64,000 bases of DNA, taken from the NCBI GenBank assembly GCA_040217815.1, contig JBEHWI010000001.1, forward strand, positions 62,001-126,000. The letters are read 5' to 3'. A program made the translations under genes and the position numbers. The notes below the pieces were generated by a model. It saw only the letters and a list, made by a program, of their open reading frames with translations. It made no database searches and was not told the DNA's origin. The DNA comes from UBA5314 sp040217815 (GTDB lineage: Bacteria > Bacillota > Syntrophomonadia > Syntrophomonadales > Syntrophomonadaceae). Below, piece by piece: positions 44,054-52,230 of this stretch (the first letter of the stretch is position 1; every line of letters begins with the position of its first letter).

Positions 44054-44073
44054 GTTTATTATATAAACCTGTC

Positions 44074-45171
44074 TTATTTTCTATGCCGCAGGAAAGGCGG
44101 TATATCGAGATCCTTGCTGTCCAGAAAAACAGGGGGCGCCTGTTCGGCAGTCGGTTGCGGTTGTACGCGTCTGGGTCCTCTAGTAGTAGATGTCTCCTGG
44201 GTTTGAATGACTTTGCCCCCGGAAAAGCCGGTGGCAATAACTGTAACTCGAACCTCATCTTGAAGCTCTTCGTCAATATTAGCCCCAAAAATAATGTTGG
44301 CATCTTCATCAACCGCCTGATGAATGATATCGGCAGCCTCATGTATTTCAAACAGGGTCAGATCTGTGCCTCCGCTGATATTAAATAGAACCCCTTTGGC
44401 CCCTTCAATGGAAGTCTCTAAAAGGGGACTGGATATAGCCAGTCTAGCCGCTTCAGCAGCCCGGTTCTCTCCCTTGGCTCGTCCGATACCCATCAAAGCA
44501 GACCCGGTATTGCGCATGATCGTCTGTACATCGGCAAAATCGCAGTTGATTACTCCGGGAACAGCAATCAGATCCGAAATGCCCTGAACACCCTGCCGCA
44601 GTATATCGTCGGCTATTTTAAATGCATCATTAAAACCGGTATGTTTATCCACTACTTGTAGAAGCCGATCATTGGGTATTTTAATAAGGCTGTCGACTTC
44701 CTGAGCTAATGCTTGAATACCCCGATCAGCCTGGGTGTTTCTCTTTCTGCCTTCAAAAGTAAACGGTTTGGTTATAACGCCTACGGTCAAGGCCCCCGAT
44801 TCTTTGGCAATTCGGGCAATAACCGGAGCTCCGCCAGTGCCGGTTCCCCCTCCCATGCCCGCGGTCACAAAAACCATATCAGCCCCAACCAGCGCTTTTT
44901 TGATCTCGTCAACGCTTTCTTCGGCAGCTTTCATTCCTATATCCGGGTCGGCACCGGCACCCAGACCTTTGGTAAGCTTTTCTCCTACCTGAATCTTCTT
45001 TTCGGCACGAGAAAGGTAGAGTGCCTGGGCATCAGTATTTACAGCAATAAACTCAACTCCTTTGAGGCCGGCTTCGATCATACGGTTTATCGCATTGTTC
45101 CCTCCGCCGCCCACACCTATTACCTTGATGTCAGCGAATTGCTGCATTTCCACATCAAAATCCAACGGCAT
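44074..45171 (-). CDS. ftsZ: Cell division GTPase FtsZ
   Basis: A 365-residue tubulin homologue that forms the division ring. The GTP-binding signature GGGTGTG is at about 108-114, after the N-terminal VIGVGGGGNNAINRM. The synergy loop near 205-215 (NCDFADVQTIM) is intact. A short linker leads to the C-terminal conserved peptide DIPPFLRHR, which binds FtsA and SepF. It lies 18 nt after ftsA and ends at a strong terminator. Confidence 0.98.
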   Translation of the reverse strand: MPLDFDVEMQQFADIKVIGVGGGGNNAINRMIEAGLKGVEFIAVNTDAQALYLSRAEKKIQVGEKLTKGLGAGADPDIGMKAAEESVDEIKKALVGADMVFVTAGMGGGTGTGGAPVIARIAKESGALTVGVITKPFTFEGRKRNTQADRGIQALAQEVDSLIKIPNDRLLQVVDKHTGFNDAFKIADDILRQGVQGISDLIAVPGVINCDFADVQTIMRNTGSALMGIGRAKGENRAAEAARLAISSPLLETSIEGAKGVLFNISGGTDLTLFEIHEAADIIHQAVDEDANIIFGANIDEELQDEVRVTVIATGFSGGKVIQTQETSTTRGPRRVQPQPTAEQAPPVFLDSKDLDIPPFLRHRK

Positions 45172-45189
45172 AAAAATCCTCCTTCTGCC

Positions 45190-46425
45190 TTACCTGAATA
45201 AGTCTTTCAGCCAATCCAGAATTCTATCCAGAAAACCAGTGAATAGAGGAGCTTCTTTGGCCTGATTCCCCATCACCCGTGTACCATATAATATGCCTCC
45301 GAGCACAACTGCATTTTGCACGCGATTGAATTCTCGAGCCATACCGCGAAGGTTCTCCGGCAGCCCAATGCGTACCGGCATATCGAGGTATTGTTCAAAT
45401 AATTCTACAATTCCTGCCATTTCAGCTCCCCCCCCGGTCAATACTATGCCGGATGGAATTCTATCAAGGCAGTTAAAATCTTTAAGTTCAGCATATATTA
45501 GTTCTACTAGTTCTATCAAGCGGGCAGAAATTATTTCCACAATTGTCTCCTGGGGAACTTGTTTTACATCTTTCCCCTGGATATTGCGAACATTGATCAT
45601 CAATTCGCTATCAACCATTTTAGGATTGGCGCTCCCGCTCTTTTCCAAAATTCTGACCGCTTCTTCCATTGATGTCTTTAAGACAATAGCCAGATCTTTG
45701 GCCAGATATTCGTCTCCCATCGGTATAACCGATGTGTTGGCCAAACTCCCGTTTTCAAAAAATGCTACCTCAGTGGTTCCCGCGCCTATGTCCACCAAAA
45801 CTACTCCCATTTCCTTTTCAGCTGGAACCAGAACCGCTTCACCTGCCAGAAGCGAATTGTAAAGTAAACTGTTTATATGTAAATTGATTCGGCTGGCACA
45901 ACGATAAAGATTCTGGATCGCAGCTGTTGCCGCAGTAATAATTGTAACTTCGGCTTCCAGCCGGCTTCCCACCATGCCCACCGGGTCCATTACACCTTCC
46001 TGTCCGTCGACTATGTACTGCCTCTCAATGGTCTGAACGATCGTTTTATCGGCCGGCAAAGATACACTATGGGCCGATTGCAGTACGCGCTCCTTGTCGT
46101 CACGGCTTATCTCACTGTTGGGATTGCCTATCGCTACTGCCGCATGGTTGTTAAGAGAAGAAATACTGCCACCAGAAAAACCCAAAACGGCATTGTTAAT
46201 TTCAATACCGGTCAAACGCTCCAGATCATTCAGACACGCTTCTACCGCTTTGGCAGTGCTTTCTATATCAACGATATTCCCTTTGCGCATACCCCGTGAT
46301 GGAATCCGACTGATGCCCAAAAGGCTTATATCCTGACCAACAATGACTTCGGCCATTGCAGCCTTGATATAGCTAGTGCCTATATCCAGAGCAACAATTG
46401 TGTTTCGCTTTCTGATCTCCAGCAC
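45190..46425 (-). CDS. ftsA: Cell division protein FtsA
   Basis: A 411-residue actin-fold protein that ties FtsZ to the membrane. Phosphate-binding motifs ALDIGTSYIKAA near the N-terminus and VLVDIGAGTTEVAFF at about 210-224 are visible, as is VLTGGGAEMAGI; the amphipathic membrane helix FLDRILDWLKDLFR closes the protein. The best start is GTG at 46425, but AAGGG directly abuts it and an upstream TAA rules out a longer frame, so the exact start is uncertain. Confidence 0.95.
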   Translation of the reverse strand: MLEIRKRNTIVALDIGTSYIKAAMAEVIVGQDISLLGISRIPSRGMRKGNIVDIESTAKAVEACLNDLERLTGIEINNAVLGFSGGSISSLNNHAAVAIGNPNSEISRDDKERVLQSAHSVSLPADKTIVQTIERQYIVDGQEGVMDPVGMVGSRLEAEVTIITAATAAIQNLYRCASRINLHINSLLYNSLLAGEAVLVPAEKEMGVVLVDIGAGTTEVAFFENGSLANTSVIPMGDEYLAKDLAIVLKTSMEEAVRILEKSGSANPKMVDSELMINVRNIQGKDVKQVPQETIVEIISARLIELVELIYAELKDFNCLDRIPSGIVLTGGGAEMAGIVELFEQYLDMPVRIGLPENLRGMAREFNRVQNAVVLGGILYGTRVMGNQAKEAPLFTGFLDRILDWLKDLFR

Positions 46426-46495
46426 CCCTTATTGCCATTCTATAGTCTTAATACCACAGAACTGGACTTTTTCCTTTTTATTAGCATGATTTTAT

Positions 46496-46831
46496 TCAGT
46501 ATTTTTTCAATAGATATCGACGTATGATGGCCAAATTCTGGAATATGCGTACTCCAAAAACAACAACCGCAGCCAGATAAAGCTCTACACGCAGCAAGTC
46601 ACCCAGGTAAGCCAGCCCGGCTGCCAAAAGAGTATTTACTACAAATCCAGTCATAAAAACCAGATTGTCGAAACTGTCTTCCAGATAGGCCCTGATTCCG
46701 CCAAATACCGAGTCCAGAGCCGCCAATACTGCGATAGACATGTATTTAGTCAATACATAGGACATAATCGGAAGCTTGCTGCCGAATATAACTCCCAAAG
46801 CAACACATAAAACAATTCCAATCCAATACAT
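46496..46831 (-). CDS. sbp: Small basic protein Sbp (DUF1290)
   Basis: A 111-residue integral membrane protein with about three hydrophobic helices and basic ends. It is conserved in Firmicutes and Actinobacteria upstream of ftsA or sepF; its function is unclear. The family reads YMSIAVLAALDSVFGGIRAYLED in the middle, as here. It lies 12 nt after the DUF881 gene and 70 nt before ftsA. Confidence 0.88.
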   Translation of the reverse strand: MYWIGIVLCVALGVIFGSKLPIMSYVLTKYMSIAVLAALDSVFGGIRAYLEDSFDNLVFMTGFVVNTLLAAGLAYLGDLLRVELYLAAVVVFGVRIFQNLAIIRRYLLKKY

Positions 46832-46843
46832 AGCCCTCGTCTC

Positions 46844-47545
46844 CTAATTTACGGCTTTGCCAAAGGTCATTTTGGTCGACCCGTTATAAGCAGCCATCTT
46901 TATTTTTTCTAACTTTTTCATTTCGATCTGCAGGCCATTGAATTTAAGTGTTTCAAGGTAACCGCCTTTCAATGACATACCGCTCTCCAACATAGAGGGA
47001 TCGCCGATTGCCTGAATATGAAAGGGTGGGGCAATCCGATTCTGGTTGACTACTATCATTGAACCTGACCAGTGAATTTCAGACATAGCCGTTATGCGCT
47101 GATCGTTAACGGTAATTGCTTCAGCACCAGACGCCCTTAATTCATTAACCAGGCGCAAAATATCCAGCACATTGACTATCGATCCATTGCTATTTTCATT
47201 GGTCTGCAGGCTGCCTGGACTTTCAGACATGGTGATGCTGACTCCGGGGCCTTCAACTGGATAGAGTCCACCAACCATATTGTCCAACTGCAGCTCTTTT
47301 TGCAGATTGGCCATTTCTTTATCACTGTTTCGTATATCCTCCAACTGCTGGTTTAGCGAGGCGACCATCTGGCCCAGGTTGTCCCTTTCACCGGTGACAT
47401 TGTTCAACTGAGCCGTCAAATCTTCAATCCGGGCAGGAACCAGACTGGCCTTGTAGAAGTTGGTAGTCTTGTATTGAATACCAAACATTGTTCCTACTAT
47501 TAAACATACCAGCGCGAGAGACAGCTGTGCTCCTTTATTTCGCAC
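46844..47545 (-). CDS. DUF881 family protein, second of a tandem pair
   Basis: A 233-residue protein with one N-terminal membrane helix (about 8-25), a coiled coil at about 45-90, and a DUF881 domain carrying AITVNDQRITAMSEIHWSG and PFHIQAIGDPSML. It is similar over its full length to the gene just upstream. I set the start at GTG 47545 (RNKGAQLSLALV follows), which gives exactly the length of its neighbour. A longer frame to 47698 would overlap that gene by about 110 nt. Function is unknown. Confidence 0.88.
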   Translation of the reverse strand: MRNKGAQLSLALVCLIVGTMFGIQYKTTNFYKASLVPARIEDLTAQLNNVTGERDNLGQMVASLNQQLEDIRNSDKEMANLQKELQLDNMVGGLYPVEGPGVSITMSESPGSLQTNENSNGSIVNVLDILRLVNELRASGAEAITVNDQRITAMSEIHWSGSMIVVNQNRIAPPFHIQAIGDPSMLESGMSLKGGYLETLKFNGLQIEMKKLEKIKMAAYNGSTKMTFGKAVN

Positions 47546-47588
47546 TGCAACCACCCTTCTGCCATATAAGAATATTACAATCGCAATT

Positions 47589-48290
47589 TTACTTAACCGC
47601 TTTGCCGTAATCCATGCGAACTGTTCCCTTAAATCCAGGGATCCTAAGCTTTTCAGATTTTTCAATACTAGCCTGGATGCCCATAAATTGCATCGCACTT
47701 AAATTTCCGCTTTTTTGGGTCATACTATTTTCAAGTACATCGGGGTTCCCAATAGCCAGTAAGACAAAAGGTGGTCCAATTCTAACCTGGTTGACTACAA
47801 TCATGGTTCCGGCACAGCGTATCTCCGACATAGCTGTAATACGCTGATCATTAATTGATATTGCTTCAGCGCCCGCCGCTTTCAAATCATTGACCACCAT
47901 CAGCAGGTTATCCTCATGAATAAGCAGGTCATTGGGATCCTCTCCCGGTTCAAGCGCTTTCGGATTATCACTAAGAGTGATTTTAACTCCCGATCCTTCA
48001 ACTGGCAGCAAACCAACGGAAAGTTTGGCACCCTGAAGTTCTTTTTGCAGGTCGGCCCGTGCCTGAGCGTTATTCTTGGTATTTTTTATCTGTTCCTCCA
48101 AAGAAGCTACCTTTTGTTCCATAGCTTCTTTTTCCTTTTTAACCGTTGTTATCTGGGCAGCTAGATCTTCAGTTCGCTCAGGCACAAGGGTTGCACGATA
48201 ATAACCGGTTGTCTTGAACTGCACAGACAGCATGACACCCAGGATAATACATACCAGGGCTATTGATACCTGCGCTCCTTTACTACGCAT
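47589..48290 (-). CDS. DUF881 family protein, first of a tandem pair
   Basis: A 233-residue protein with an N-terminal membrane helix (MRSKGAQVSIALVCIILGVM), a coiled coil and a DUF881 domain with AISINDQRITAMSEIRCAG and PFVLLAIGNPDVLENSM. Homologues lie near ftsQ, sbp and ftsA in many Firmicutes, so a role in division or envelope work is inferred. The paralogue follows directly; the pair probably arose by duplication. ATG 48290 is preceded by GGTGGTTTAA. Confidence 0.9.
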   Translation of the reverse strand: MRSKGAQVSIALVCIILGVMLSVQFKTTGYYRATLVPERTEDLAAQITTVKKEKEAMEQKVASLEEQIKNTKNNAQARADLQKELQGAKLSVGLLPVEGSGVKITLSDNPKALEPGEDPNDLLIHEDNLLMVVNDLKAAGAEAISINDQRITAMSEIRCAGTMIVVNQVRIGPPFVLLAIGNPDVLENSMTQKSGNLSAMQFMGIQASIEKSEKLRIPGFKGTVRMDYGKAVK

Positions 48291-48367
48291 TTAAACCACC
48301 TTTTATTAAACTCGTAAATATTGATACTGTATCCTACATAACATAATACGTTTATATAAACAATTTC

Positions 48368-49105
48368 TTATGTTTTGGTTTTCATTACCGGTTCCCCGTC
48401 GAAGCTGATGTCAACGTATTCCAGGGCTTCATGGCCTTCCTTTTTCATATCCTTTTCCATGGTAAACACAGCTTTTATATAGGTAAGTTTCTCCTCCAAT
48501 CTCTCCATCTTGCCAAACCTAATCTCTGTTCCTGCCCTGGTATACAATAGAATTTCGTCACTGCTGGTACGATAGTGAAACTCAGAAATGTTTTCCCGCT
48601 CTTCACTCATTGAGTCCCAGATCATTTTTATCTGCTGCACAGCAGCCGGGTATACAGCTTGTCCAAGATTTACCCTTTCGGGAAGTAGATCTATGGTTAT
48701 TAATGGATAGTCTTCAATAGGTACTCCAGCCACGCGATCAATGCAAACACCTTCATCGTCAAGGAAGAGCATAATGTTTTGATAGGGGACCAGAGCCCAA
48801 ACCTGTCTTTCTATTACTTTGATTTCCAGATCATGCGGCAAATGCCTTATCATCTCTGCCCTTTTTATCATAGGGTGGGTCTGCACAGCTTTATTTACCA
48901 GAGCAGCATCTACCGTAAATATATTCTGTCCCGAATTAATACCCGCCAAGGCCAGGATTTCTCCCTGAGAAACCTTGACCATGCCCGATGCATATACCCT
49001 GTCAACTTTAAAAATAGAGCTGTGTAAAAAAAGATATACGCTAAGCAGCAGGACCAAAATAAAAATGGAGATGCTGAAAAGCCTGCGTTTTCGAGCGTGG
49101 CTCAT
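48368..49105 (-). CDS. ftsQ: Cell division protein FtsQ/DivIB
   Basis: A 245-residue bitopic membrane protein of the divisome. An N-terminal basic patch and one membrane helix (about 9-28) precede a POTRA domain (VDRVYASGMVKVSQGEILALAG) and the beta domain with VALVPYQNIMLFLDDEGVCID. It bridges FtsL/DivIC-type proteins and the septal synthase. The 372-bp gap before it is mostly repeat copy C, so it is set apart from murA. Confidence 0.9.
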   Translation of the reverse strand: MSHARKRRLFSISIFILVLLLSVYLFLHSSIFKVDRVYASGMVKVSQGEILALAGINSGQNIFTVDAALVNKAVQTHPMIKRAEMIRHLPHDLEIKVIERQVWALVPYQNIMLFLDDEGVCIDRVAGVPIEDYPLITIDLLPERVNLGQAVYPAAVQQIKMIWDSMSEERENISEFHYRTSSDEILLYTRAGTEIRFGKMERLEEKLTYIKAVFTMEKDMKKEGHEALEYVDISFDGEPVMKTKT

Positions 49106-49207
49106 ACAAATCTCCTATCCCCATGTTACTGTGAAAAATTATAGCAGATTTTATATGCAAAATCATTATCATCTTTAGGACTTGCTCAAAATCCAGGCTA
49201 AAGTCCC

Positions 49208-49463
49208 TAGTAGTCTGTTAATCCTGATTCTATATAACAGCGTCGAGGAAAATTTTTGTTGGGCAAGGCGGAAGGCGGCTCCTTGGCCTCCTGCCACCGA
49301 CAGCTCCATGCCGTCCTGGCATCGCTGCACTAGACCGTCCATGGTCGCCGCCGCATTAGCCCGTCCGTGGGCGTCAAATGAGTAATACTGGACGTATTGC
49401 GATTGACGACAACGAAAATTTAACCGGCGGATGATATATAGAATTAGGGTTAGCAGACTACTA
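49208..49463 (+). repeat. Inverted-arm intergenic repeat, copy C
   Basis: A 256-bp element in the murA-ftsQ gap. Arms at 49208-49259 and 49412-49463 pair over about 52 positions with roughly ten mismatches, both beginning TAGTAGTCTGYTAAYCCT. The core has the shared cggctccttggcctcctgcc block, an ATGCC-gtcct-GGCAT stem-loop (49309-49323) and aatactggacgtattgcgat. An 18-bp unit (gcactagaccgtccatgg, 49327-49344) recurs as gcattagcccgtccgtgg (49353-49370), making it the longest copy. It ends 14 nt from the murA stop. I see no gene in 49106-49477. Confidence 0.9.
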
Positions 49464-49477
49464 TGTCTCTGTCAATT

Positions 49478-50731
49478 CTAATCTTCTTGTCTTTCGATCC
49501 TGGCCCCTATGCCCTGCAGCTTCAGATGAATATTTTCATAGCCGCGATCGATGTGGTCTATCCGGCAGATTTCGGTTTCTCCTTCGGCATATAGTCCGGC
49601 AATTATCAATGCTGCGCCAGCCCTCAAATCAGTTGCCTCCACTACCGCACCCTCCAGGTGGTTTTTACCTTTGATTATAGCCGCCCGGCCTTCAATTTTA
49701 ATCTGGGCACCCATCCTTCTCAACTCTTGAACATGCATAAAACGGTTTTCGAAAATAGTCTCAACAATCATGCTGGTACCCGGCACCGTAGCAAGCAAAG
49801 ACATCATTTGCGCCTGCATATCAGTAGGAAATCCGGGATAGGGCATAGTTTTTAAATCAATTGGGCTGAGGGTGTTCTTGCCGGCCACCCTCACTCCGGT
49901 TTGGTAGGCCAGTGTTTCCAGTCCCATTTCCCTTAGTTTCAAAATAATTGGTTGGAGATGTTCAATGATAACGTTCTCTATAAATACATCCCCCCGACCA
50001 ATTGCAGCAGCCGCCATAAAAGTCCCGGCCTCAATTCGATCGGGAATAATCTTATAATCCACTCCATGCAGCTTGCTGACCCCTTCAACCCGAACGGTAT
50101 CAAGACCTGCCCCCCGCACCCTGGCACCCATACGGTTTAAAAAATTCTGTAGATCGATGATTTCCGGCTCCCGGGCGGCATTACGAATTACGGTTTGCCC
50201 CGGTGCCGACACAGCAGCCATAATGATATTTTCTGTGGCGCCAACGCTGGGAATGTCCAGAAGAATTTCCTTTCCAGCTGTTGGGGTACCTTTTCCTTCC
50301 ATAAACCCGAATTCTTCACTTATGTTATATCCGAGGTCACGGAATCCTTTCAGGTGCAGATCCATCGGACGGCTTCCTATAGCGCACCCACCCGGATAGG
50401 CCACCCGGGCATTTTTAAATCGAGATAATAAAGGACCCATAACTAAATTTGAGGCCCTCATCTTTCGCGAAATACGCTCCGGTAATTCAACCGCGTTGAC
50501 ATCCCGGGCATCAATAATCAATTCATCAGCTTCTCTTTTTACCCGTGCCCCCAAAAGACGCAATACTTCTGCCATAACCGTAACGTCTTCCAGGTCAGGC
50601 ACTCCAGCTAAGTGAACCTCACCTGGGCACATAAGGCAAGCTGCCATAATGGGGAGTGCCGCGTTTTTCGAACCACTGACCCGCACCTGGCCTTTTAAAG
50701 GATAAGCTCCCTGGACAACGAGGCTTCCCAA
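49478..50731 (-). CDS. murA: UDP-N-acetylglucosamine 1-carboxyvinyltransferase MurA
   Basis: A 417-residue EPSP-synthase-fold enzyme for the first committed step of peptidoglycan synthesis. The active-site Cys116 (YPGGCAIGSRP) that fosfomycin alkylates is present, as is the Lys22 substrate residue in SGSKNAALP. The start is TTG at 50731 after GGGGGTG. It occupies the place between murC and ftsQ where many Firmicutes carry murB. Confidence 0.96.
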   Translation of the reverse strand: MGSLVVQGAYPLKGQVRVSGSKNAALPIMAACLMCPGEVHLAGVPDLEDVTVMAEVLRLLGARVKREADELIIDARDVNAVELPERISRKMRASNLVMGPLLSRFKNARVAYPGGCAIGSRPMDLHLKGFRDLGYNISEEFGFMEGKGTPTAGKEILLDIPSVGATENIIMAAVSAPGQTVIRNAAREPEIIDLQNFLNRMGARVRGAGLDTVRVEGVSKLHGVDYKIIPDRIEAGTFMAAAAIGRGDVFIENVIIEHLQPIILKLREMGLETLAYQTGVRVAGKNTLSPIDLKTMPYPGFPTDMQAQMMSLLATVPGTSMIVETIFENRFMHVQELRRMGAQIKIEGRAAIIKGKNHLEGAVVEATDLRAGAALIIAGLYAEGETEICRIDHIDRGYENIHLKLQGIGARIERQED

Positions 50732-50748
50732 AACCTACACCCCCGCCT

Positions 50749-52140
50749 TTAACAGGCTTTTATCGGATTCCCTGCCAGCTTCTCCAACAGGCTGTTCCCC
50801 AATCTCCATATATCTCCAGCCCCCATGGTAATCAACAAATCACCCGGCTGCAGGATCTGCAGCAAATGCTCCTCCATAGCCGACAGATCTGGGTAAAAGC
50901 TGCACTGGCCTCCGGCCTGACAGGCAGCCCGGGCAACCAGATTTCCATCTATTCCGGGAATAGGATTTTCTGATGCCGCATATATTTCAGTAACCAGGCA
51001 GATATCGGCTCCGAATAAGGCTTCTCCCAACTGGGTGCCCAGGCTTTTGGTACGGGAATAGCGGTGGGGTTGAAAAGCTACTATAATACGGCCCGGATGA
51101 ATGCTGCGGGCCGCATCTATGGTAGCCTTTATTTCGGTAGGATGGTGGGCATAATCGTCAACAATCTCTACCTGCCGGGCTGTTCCTATGTATTGAAAAC
51201 GCCTTTTAGCACCGACAAAATTGTTTAACCCCCTGCATGCAGCATCAAAGTCCACTCCCAGTTCCATCACCGTGGCCAGAGCTGCAATTGCATTTAAGGC
51301 ATTATGCTTTCCCGGAACACCCAACTGCACCTTTCCCAGCAAGGTTCCTTGATGGTGCATGAAAAACTGCGAACCACCTTTTACCGCCTGCCAATCGCTG
51401 AGGCAATAATCATTATCCGGACTTTCTCCATACATGAGTGTACGGACCGGGCAGGCCGGTTTGATGTTTTTTATACAGGGATCCTCTCCGTACAATACCG
51501 CAAAGCCTCCAGATCTAACGCCGCATAAAAACTGTTCAAAAGCCAGTTCTATGTTATGCAAGTTCTTGTAGTAATCAAGATGGTCATCTTCAATATTGGT
51601 TACAACTGCAATATAGGGTCTAAGCTCTAAAAACGAGGCATCACTTTCATCGGCCTCCACAACCGCGTAGGGACTCTTTCCGACTTTGGCGTTTATACCG
51701 CTTTCCTTCAACTCGCCACCGACGATGAAGGTTGGATCAAGTCCACATTGTTCCATAATGCTGTATATCATTGAAGTTGTAGTAGTTTTTCCATGGGCAC
51801 CGGCTACAGCTATTCCTTTACCGCTGTTTACCAACTCGGCCAACATCTGTCCCCTCTTCATGATCGGGATATTGTACTGAATAGCCTTTACCAACTCCGG
51901 GTTGTCAGGAGGTATCGCTGAAGATATTACCACCAGGTTGATCCCTTCTTTTATATTAGAGGCAGAATGGCCCTGATAAAGCTCAATTCCAAGTTCCTCC
52001 AGCCTGTCGGTAACGGCGTTTTTCTGCAAATCGGAACCACTCACCTTAAAGCCCCGGATGGCCAACACCCGTGCAATTCCGCTCATTCCTGCTCCTGCAA
52101 TGCCTACCATATGCACCCATAATCCTGGTGTGACGGGCAT
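50749..52140 (-). CDS. murC: UDP-N-acetylmuramate-L-alanine ligase MurC
   Basis: A 463-residue cytoplasmic Mur ligase that adds L-Ala to UDP-MurNAc. The N-terminal nucleotide-binding VHMVGIAGAGMSGIARVLA, the ATP loop GAHGKTTTTSMI at about 112-123, and VDDYAHHPTEIKATI in the C-terminal part are typical. ATG 52140 overlaps the TAA of a 6-codon leader frame as TAATG, with AGGAG 8 nt upstream. The 90-bp gap after murG holds that leader and no terminator. Confidence 0.97.
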   Translation of the reverse strand: MPVTPGLWVHMVGIAGAGMSGIARVLAIRGFKVSGSDLQKNAVTDRLEELGIELYQGHSASNIKEGINLVVISSAIPPDNPELVKAIQYNIPIMKRGQMLAELVNSGKGIAVAGAHGKTTTTSMIYSIMEQCGLDPTFIVGGELKESGINAKVGKSPYAVVEADESDASFLELRPYIAVVTNIEDDHLDYYKNLHNIELAFEQFLCGVRSGGFAVLYGEDPCIKNIKPACPVRTLMYGESPDNDYCLSDWQAVKGGSQFFMHHQGTLLGKVQLGVPGKHNALNAIAALATVMELGVDFDAACRGLNNFVGAKRRFQYIGTARQVEIVDDYAHHPTEIKATIDAARSIHPGRIIVAFQPHRYSRTKSLGTQLGEALFGADICLVTEIYAASENPIPGIDGNLVARAACQAGGQCSFYPDLSAMEEHLLQILQPGDLLITMGAGDIWRLGNSLLEKLAGNPIKAC

Positions 52141-52160
52141 TACCTCATCTCCTTCTCCAT
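52140..52160 (-). CDS. Six-codon leader peptide coupled to murC
   Basis: ATG at 52160 starts MEKEMR and stops at a TAA that overlaps the murC ATG as TAATG. A perfect AGGAGG lies 8 nt before this ATG, better placed than for many genes here. It may be a leader that brings ribosomes to murC by translational coupling. It could equally be a chance product of a purine-rich region. Confidence 0.3.
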   Translation of the reverse strand: MEKEMR

Positions 52161-52230
52161 CAATTCATCCTCCTGATTACACCTTATTGTATGCGCGAAT
52201 AATATAAGTGGTTACATCCCAGGCCCGGTC

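Noticed and set aside
47545..47698. Longer N-terminal extension of the second DUF881 gene
   Set aside because: It would overlap the upstream gene by about 110 nt, and the shorter GTG start gives the same length and N-terminus as its paralogue.
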